A stretch of DNA of 5,938 nt from assembly GCA_903858555.1 (NCBI GenBank), contig CAIOJG010000091.1:1-5938 (forward strand). The letters run 5' to 3'. The notes below the pieces were generated by a model. That model was not told the DNA's origin, ran no database searches, and saw nothing but the letters and a program-made list of their open reading frames with translations. Source of the stretch: Candidatus Magasanikiibacteriota bacterium. GTDB taxonomy: Bacteria; Patescibacteriota; Patescibacteriia; Magasanikbacterales; GWA2-37-8. Position 1 is the stretch's first letter, and every line of letters begins with the position of its first letter. Made by a program: the position numbers and the translations under genes. Below are positions 1 to 3,907 of the stretch, in pieces.

Positions 1-106
1 GCCGCGAAATTTATGCCTGCAAACCTGACCCTCACCCCACTGGCCCGCATCCGCGCCGACGCGCGCGTGAAGACAGCCCTCGCCGCCGCCGAGAGCGAGC
101 GCGAAG
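1..106. other. GC-rich foreign segment, probable assembly chimera
   Basis: By hand count about 74 of these 106 bases are G or C (70%), against about 39% in 131-230. The composition changes abruptly near 101-112, exactly where the rpoB reading frame stops resembling the beta subunit. On the minus strand the stretch translates to an arginine-rich tail ending at TGA (32-34). On the plus strand a frame is open from the window edge to TAG at 124-126 (41 codons, alanine- and arginine-rich, with a Met at 13-15). That could be the end of a gene from a high-GC organism, but open frames are common by chance at this GC content. rpoB is essential, so a join artefact at a contig end is far likelier than a real insertion. 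I do not recognise the plus-strand peptide. Confidence 0.75.
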
Positions 107-2239
107 GTTACTTGAAGGACCATTAGAAATTATTTGGCCTTTCTTTACTTTTTCACCAACAGTAACTGTCGGATGTTGGTTGATACAAGTAGCCGCGTTG
201 GCGCGAGTAAATTTATTTAAGTTGTAAGTGTAAGATTCTTTTTTACCTTTAAGTACGATATGGGCACCATCACATTCGACGATCTCACCATCTTCTGGAG
301 CAATCACAACCTGACCAGAATACAAAGCGGTTTCGTGTTCTACACCAGTACCTACCAAAGGTGGTTCTGGACGAATACAAGGCACAGCCTGGCGCTGCAT
401 GTTTGTACCCATCAAAGCGCGAGTAGCATCATCGTGTTCCAAGAAAGGAATACAAGAAGTAGCAATACTCACAATCTGAGCACTACCGACGTCGATAAAT
501 TCTAGATCAATAGTTTTTGCAACACCTGGTTTTGAATTTACACGAGCTGGTACATAGTCCTGTGTGAAATATCCATCTTCATCAGTCAAAGTTTTAGAAG
601 ATGCAGTGATATATTTTTCTTCTTTGAAAGCGTTCAAATAAACTACTTCATTGGTAACGCGAGGACGAACAGTAATAACAGCCAATTTTTCTTTGGACAA
701 TTTAGTGGCCATTTCTTTAGTGATTTTGGCGCCATCTTTAAAGCCACCAACATCGCCGCGCAAAACTTCACCTTCAGCCAACACACCATCATTTTTTACT
801 TCACGCAAAACTTTGCGGTAAGCAGTCTCGATGAAACCAAATTCATTGATACGAGCAAAACTAGAAAGGTGGTTAACCAAACCGATGTTCGGTCCTTCTG
901 GTGTGGCAATCGGACAAATACGACCGTAGTGAGTAGTATGTACATCACGCACTTCAAAACTAGCGCGATCACGAGACAAACCACCAGGTCCAAGTGCGGA
1001 CAAGCGGCGTTTGTGTTCAAGTTCGGAAAGTGGGTTGTGCTGATCCATGAACTGAGACATCTGAGAACTCATAAAGAATTCGCGGATGGCACTCATCACT
1101 GGGCGAGCATTTACCACTTTGTTTGGTACGAGTTGTTCAACATCATATGTGCTCATGCGATCTTTCACGATGCGTTCCATACGAGCCAAACCAACACGGA
1201 AGCGATTTTGTACTAATTCACCAACCGCGCGAATACGACGGTTGCCCAAGTGATCCACATCATCCGGTTCTTCTTGAGTAACGTTGAGACGAATTACTTC
1301 TTTGATAACTGTCAAAAGTTTTTCAGCGGACAAAACACGATTTTCTTTTTTATCGTAATCTTCGGCTTCGGCACCGGACAAATCAAACTTAGAATTGAAT
1401 TTGTAAACACCCACGCGGCCCAAATCATAACGTTCAAAATTGAAGAACATGGAATGGATCAAACCTTTGGCGTTTTCGGCAGTGGCCAAATCACCTGGAC
1501 GAATACGTTTATAAACTTCGATCAAACCTTCGTCCATATTTTTGGCCAAATCTTTTTTCAAAGTTTCACCAATGTAGTCGATAGAAGGATGATTGTTTAC
1601 GTCTTTAAAATATTTAATAATTTCTTCGTCGTTATCAAAACCAAAAGCACGCAACAAAGATGTTACAGCCACTTTACGTTTGCGATCTACTTTTACCCAG
1701 ATAGCATTGTTTTGATCAGTTTCGATTTCCAACCAAGCACCACGATTTGGAATAATTTTGGCACCATAAAAACGACGACCGCGAATATTTTCAGCAGTAA
1801 AGAATGCACCGGCAGAGCGGATCAACTGAGAAACGATCACACGTTCAATACCATTCACAATGAAAGTACCACGTTGAGTCATCATCGGAACATCACCCAA
1901 ATAAATTTCTTGAGACTTGCTCTGACCAGTGGATTTATTTACCAAGCGAGCAGTGATGCGCAAAGGAGATTCAAAAGTGACGTTACGTTTTTTACAAGTA
2001 ACTTCATCAAAGCGAGGTTCATCCAAATAATAATCTTCAAAATACAATTCCAAATTGCGACCGGAGAAATCGGTAATCGGGGAAACTTCTTCAAAAAGTT
2101 CTTTGATACCATTTTTTACAAACCACTTATAGGAGTCCAACTGGATCTCGATAAGATTTGGTAAAGGAATAGTATTTTTTACTTTCGTAAAAAACTTTCG
2201 TTCCTTTTCCTTTAGTGCTTGACGTTTGAATACAGGCAT
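107..2239 (-). CDS. rpoB: DNA-directed RNA polymerase subunit beta, N-terminal part (3'-truncated by the join)
   Basis: This is the beta subunit of the core RNA polymerase (alpha2-beta-beta'-omega), which forms one side of the active-site cleft. About 711 native residues are visible, roughly half of a usual beta subunit. Seen in order: the N-terminal protrusion (LIEIQLDSYKWF at 29-40), GDVPMMT and FIVNGIERVIVSQLIRS (115-142), the lobe, and RRIRAVGELVQNRFRVGL (334-351). Next come the rifampicin-region core with SQFMDQHNPLSE and HKRRLSALGPGG (395-420), HYGRICPIATPEGPNIGL (437-454), and EHDDATRALMGTNMQRQAVP (601-620). At NGPSS (707-710) the ELALGQN-like continuation is lost and foreign sequence begins; the open frame runs on to TGA at 32-34. 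The ATG at 2237-2239 fits the family start but has no Shine-Dalgarno; the bases before it read CTCCCTT. rpoB stands first in its own unit here, with no rplL upstream and its own promoter. The recognition is certain; only the 3' boundary is approximate. Confidence 0.98.
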
Positions 2240-2296
2240 AAGGGAGTATTTTATTAAATATTTTTTAAAAAATTAATGGTTTTGTAAAAATGGAAA

Positions 2297-2337
2297 CAAA
2301 AAAAGTGCCAAAAAAATAGGCTTTTATGGCTTTTTTG
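2297..2337 (-). terminator. weak attenuator-like hairpin in the rpoB leader
   Basis: On the minus strand the left arm CAAAAAAGCC (2337-2328) can pair with the right arm GGCACTTTTTTTG (2309-2297), with a 2-base bulge, across an 18-base loop. The stem is mostly A-T with a short G-C core, and the T-run is part of the right arm. It begins directly after the stop codon of the small upstream ORF. This is weak by intrinsic-terminator standards and could simply reflect A/T-rich sequence. Confidence 0.2.
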
Positions 2338-2370
2338 TTATATTTTAGCTAAAAAACGCAAGGTGTGCAT
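2338..2370 (-). CDS. possible 10-codon upstream ORF (leader peptide) before rpoB
   Basis: ATG at 2368-2370 opens a frame encoding MHTLRFLAKI and stops with TAA at 2338-2340. It sits inside the rpoB leader, about 100 bases before the rpoB start. Its third to fifth codons contain the CCTTGC arm of the hairpin at 2351-2395, and its stop immediately precedes the A/T hairpin at 2297-2337, so a ribosome on it would cover one structure and release next to the other. An AAGGAA purine run lies about 18 bases upstream, too far for a normal Shine-Dalgarno. ORFs this short are frequent by chance. No amino-acid bias points to a sensed metabolite. Speculative. Confidence 0.15.
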   Translation of the reverse strand: MHTLRFLAKI

Positions 2371-2395
2371 GAAATATTTTTGTTAATTTCCTTGC
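2351..2395 (-). terminator. terminator-like inverted repeat GCAAGG/CCTTGC plus T6 in the rpoB leader
   Basis: On the minus strand GCAAGG (2395-2390) is perfectly complementary to CCTTGC (2363-2358), which is followed after one G by six T (2356-2351). The loop is 28 bases, but inside it GAAAT and ATTTC can pair as a second short stem. A 6-base stem with such a loop is weak, so constitutive termination is unlikely; conditional attenuation is possible. Confidence 0.25.
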
Positions 2396-2404
2396 CAGCA
2401 GGTG

Positions 2405-2424
2405 CTTTATTTTGTCAAATAAAG
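2405..2424 (-). repeat. perfect 8-bp hairpin carrying a copy of the promoter 12-mer
   Basis: CTTTATTT and AAATAAAG form a perfect 8-base inverted repeat with a GACA loop on the minus strand. The hairpin contains ATTTGACAAAAT, the same 12-mer that carries the -35 box of the rpoB promoter at 2507-2518. No acceptable -10 box lies 15-19 bases downstream of this copy, so it is not an obvious second promoter. It could be an RNA hairpin in the leader or a protein-binding site shared with the promoter. Confidence 0.4.
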
Positions 2425-2487
2425 GCCGCTTTTTCGCTTATCTTAGCGATTTTCTTGGGTGCGAGGGCCTTCCCTCAAAGTGCGTTT

Positions 2488-2516
2488 ATATTACAATAGA
2501 TAAATGATTTTGTCAA
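2488..2516 (-). promoter_or_regulatory. sigma70-type promoter for rpoB
   Basis: On the minus strand a perfect -35 hexamer TTGACA (2516-2511) is followed by a 17-base spacer and the -10-like hexamer TAATAT (2493-2488), which matches TATAAT at 4 of 6 positions. The predicted start of transcription is near 2481. It is the best promoter match in the intergenic region and is correctly oriented for rpoB. A second perfect TTGACA lies 28 bases upstream (2544-2539), with only a poor -10 candidate (TCTATT, 2521-2516) that abuts the first -35. Confidence 0.6.
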
Positions 2517-2524
2517 ATAGAGCG

Positions 2525-2533
2525 AGTGGATAA
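2525..2533 (-). promoter_or_regulatory. near-consensus DnaA box (TTATCCACT)
   Basis: This minus-strand nonamer differs from the consensus DnaA box TTATCCACA only in the last base. It lies between the two TTGACA elements, just upstream of the rpoB promoter, and 77 bases from a perfect box on the opposite strand. Chance occurrence is quite possible. Confidence 0.25.
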
Positions 2534-2575
2534 TAAAATGTCAAGGTTTTTGGTGTTTTATGGCTAATGGCAGCT

Positions 2576-2611
2576 AAAAAATGACTTTTTATGTTGATTT
2601 TATCTAAAAGT
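2576..2611 (-). terminator. weak AT-rich terminator candidate after the nuclease gene
   Basis: Starting 11 bases after the nuclease stop codon, the minus strand shows ACTTTT (2611-2606) and AAAAGT (2589-2584) as inverted-repeat arms around a 16-base loop. They are followed, after CA, by six T (2581-2576). The placement between operons is right for an intrinsic terminator, but the stem has only one G-C pair, so read-through into rpoB is likely if this is all there is. Confidence 0.25.
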
Positions 2612-2619
2612 TATCCACA
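2611..2619 (+). promoter_or_regulatory. perfect DnaA box TTATCCACA
   Basis: The plus strand carries TTATCCACA exactly, flanked by AAAAG and TTACTATAG, in the AT-rich gap just beyond the nuclease stop codon. A near match on the other strand lies at 2525-2533. By composition about 0.1 perfect copies would be expected in a window of this size, so it is mildly notable. Two boxes alone do not make an origin, and no dnaA or dnaN gene is visible. Confidence 0.35.
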
Positions 2620-2622
2620 TTA

Positions 2623-3492
2623 CTATAGGATCTCCCCTTCTCTATTTTCCGCCTCTACCCTATCGATAATGTACACGTCCGCCCCATATTCATCCTGCCC
2701 TACCAATTTAGCTTCTCGTTTGAGAATCTTTTCAAACGGGCGGCAAGCAAAACAAAAGTCTTCGCCATTAGGACATTTAAAACGATTTAGTTGTCTAGCC
2801 AATTTCATCTGTAGGGCAATTTCCAAAATCTTCTTTTCGGCGTCTTGCAAATCCGGCAAAGTTTTTTCGGTGAGTGTATCGCTTTCCGCTAAATACCAAT
2901 AACTGGCTTTAGTAGTTTTTCTTTTCTGACAATTGGAAACCAGCAAACTATATATCGGTAGCTGCAGTGAACTTTCTTCTTCCTGAATTTTACCAGTTTT
3001 AAAATCAATAATATGCACACTGTCGGTTTCCGGTAAATATTCCAACCAATCTACTTTGCCACATAAAATAATATTGTCTTCCTCGCTCAGCCAATAATAC
3101 GGCAAATCCATCTGGATTTTTACGGACAAATTATTTATTGGTCCTGGGTGATTGTAAACACGTGCCAACATTTCCAGACCACGTTTTTTATAAGTATACT
3201 CTACTTCGTCACTTGGAAAACCACCGCGCTCGCCTTTTACTTTTTCCCAGGCTTTATCAAACTTTACCGGCAAAGGCACACTAAAACGTTTTCCGGCTGG
3301 CAGCTGTGACAATGATTCCAAAACTTCATGCACACTTTGTCCGAGTGCCAAAGCCGGAGTCATTAATTTTATTTTATGTTTAGTCGCTGGATCGCGATAT
3401 ACATTTTTTAAATAATAAGCACGCGGACATTTTAGAAAATCCGAAATCGATGTGTGTGAAACCCAAACGGCGGTGTATTTATCGGCTGGCAT
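2623..3492 (-). CDS. PD-(D/E)XK superfamily nuclease, Cas4/RecB-nuclease-like
   Basis: This 289-residue, probably cytoplasmic protein has the motif series of RecB-family/Cas4-like nucleases. Seen: SISDFLKCPRAYYLKN (15-30), G-QSV-H55 as the GxxxH motif, GKVDWLE with Asp148, DFKTGK with Asp163 and Lys165, and QLPIY (177-181). These supply the expected metal ligands and catalytic lysine, so it should be an active Mg/Mn-dependent DNA nuclease. Cys22 plus Cys240, Cys247 and Cys250 near the C-terminus resemble the four-cysteine iron-sulfur layout of Cas4 and AddB. The spacing here is C-x6-C-x2-C, with no late cysteine, so cluster binding is only probable. No helicase domain, Cas1/Cas2 or CRISPR array is present. 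A stand-alone DNA-repair or recombination role is the likeliest inference. ATG at 3490-3492 follows the preceding stop by 11 bases and lacks a Shine-Dalgarno. I recall close versions in Parcubacteria-type genomes. Confidence 0.85.
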   Translation of the reverse strand: MPADKYTAVWVSHTSISDFLKCPRAYYLKNVYRDPATKHKIKLMTPALALGQSVHEVLESLSQLPAGKRFSVPLPVKFDKAWEKVKGERGGFPSDEVEYTYKKRGLEMLARVYNHPGPINNLSVKIQMDLPYYWLSEEDNIILCGKVDWLEYLPETDSVHIIDFKTGKIQEEESSLQLPIYSLLVSNCQKRKTTKASYWYLAESDTLTEKTLPDLQDAEKKILEIALQMKLARQLNRFKCPNGEDFCFACRPFEKILKREAKLVGQDEYGADVYIIDRVEAENREGEIL

Positions 3493-3503
3493 AAAAAATA
3501 ATT

Positions 3504-3902
3504 TTAAATTGATTGTTTTAATCTTACTGTGATATCTTTTATAAAGATTTTTATTTTAGGGTGCATAAACAATCTATCTACTTCTTCAATTGATAAACCA
3601 GAAACAGCTTCATCCAAAATAGAATCGTGTAATTTCTTTAAATCATAAGGGCCAGCATCTCGCGCCGTCACATGTAGCACAAATAATAATAATTTATCAT
3701 CCTTTGAAATTTTTCCATCCATTTCCAAATTACTAAGTGCCTCAATATAATCAGGATCAGTGTGTGAAAATTCTTTGAAGACATCATTTAAAGCCTCAAA
3801 TAATAATACATCACGCTCGTGAGGAGCAACGCCAATAGCACGATGAATTAAATCGTATGTCGCTAAAGATATTTCTGGCATCTGATATTGATCTCTTTTC
3901 AT
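3504..3902 (-). CDS. hypothetical protein, small acidic helical
   Basis: I do not recognise this 132-residue protein. It is rich in Asp, Glu, Leu and Ile, has no cysteine, no signal peptide and no membrane segment, and its pattern suggests an all-helical soluble domain. Visible stretches are HERDVLLFEALNDVFKEF (28-45), an acidic turn-like NLEMDGKISKDDKLLLFVL (58-76) and ARDAGPYDLKKLHDSILDEA (80-99). The DGKISKDD segment is faintly EF-hand-like, but one loop without its partner is not enough to claim calcium binding. It begins 5 bases after the large upstream gene and ends 11 bases before the nuclease gene, so it is very likely cotranscribed with both. ATG at 3900-3902; AGAGG lies 13 bases upstream, farther than a usual Shine-Dalgarno, so translation may depend on coupling to the upstream stop. 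The reading frame is well supported; the function is unknown. Confidence 0.75.
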   Translation of the reverse strand: MKRDQYQMPEISLATYDLIHRAIGVAPHERDVLLFEALNDVFKEFSHTDPDYIEALSNLEMDGKISKDDKLLLFVLHVTARDAGPYDLKKLHDSILDEAVSGLSIEEVDRLFMHPKIKIFIKDITVRLKQSI

Positions 3903-3907
3903 ATTTT

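Larger units (their letters stand above)
2240..2481 (-). promoter_or_regulatory. long structured 5' leader of rpoB
   Basis: If transcription starts near 2481, about 7 bases past the -10, rpoB has a leader of roughly 240 bases. Read on the minus strand it holds a series of inverted repeats: GAGGG/CCCTC with a 4-base loop (2463-2476), TCGCT/AGCGA with a 6-base loop (2434-2449), a perfect 8-base stem (2405-2424), GCAAGG/CCTTGC followed by T6 (2351-2395), and a bulged A-tract/T-tract stem (2297-2337). A 10-codon ORF lies at 2338-2370. The last ~60 bases before the start codon are almost pure A/T and look unstructured. The repeats are seen directly. That they regulate rpoB, for example by attenuation, is inference. 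I do not recognise any named riboswitch or ribosomal-protein leader. Confidence 0.45.

Noticed and set aside
32..106. C-terminal arginine-rich tail and stop of the apparent 735-residue beta subunit
   Set aside because: The tail lies in the 70% GC foreign segment and does not match any beta-subunit sequence, so it is an artefact of the join rather than a natural short RpoB.
260..1216. Shorter open frames on both strands within rpoB
   Set aside because: All overlap conserved beta-subunit codons in another frame and have no domain or start-site support.
1250..2164. 304-codon open frame on the plus strand opposite rpoB
   Set aside because: It lies wholly antisense to highly conserved RpoB sequence, has a Phe/Ile/Asn/Thr-rich composition typical of a reverse-strand shadow, and shows no recognisable motif.
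2405..2424. A third rpoB promoter using the TTGACA inside the 8-bp hairpin
   Set aside because: No sequence resembling TATAAT occurs at 15-19 bases downstream on the minus strand.
2240..2622. Replication origin in the intergenic region
   Set aside because: Only one perfect and one imperfect DnaA box are present, with no box cluster or dnaA/dnaN gene; kept only as a low-interest observation.
2623..3492. Cas4 of a CRISPR-Cas adaptation module
   Set aside because: There is no Cas1, Cas2, effector gene or direct-repeat array in the window, and the motifs fit general RecB-like nucleases equally well.
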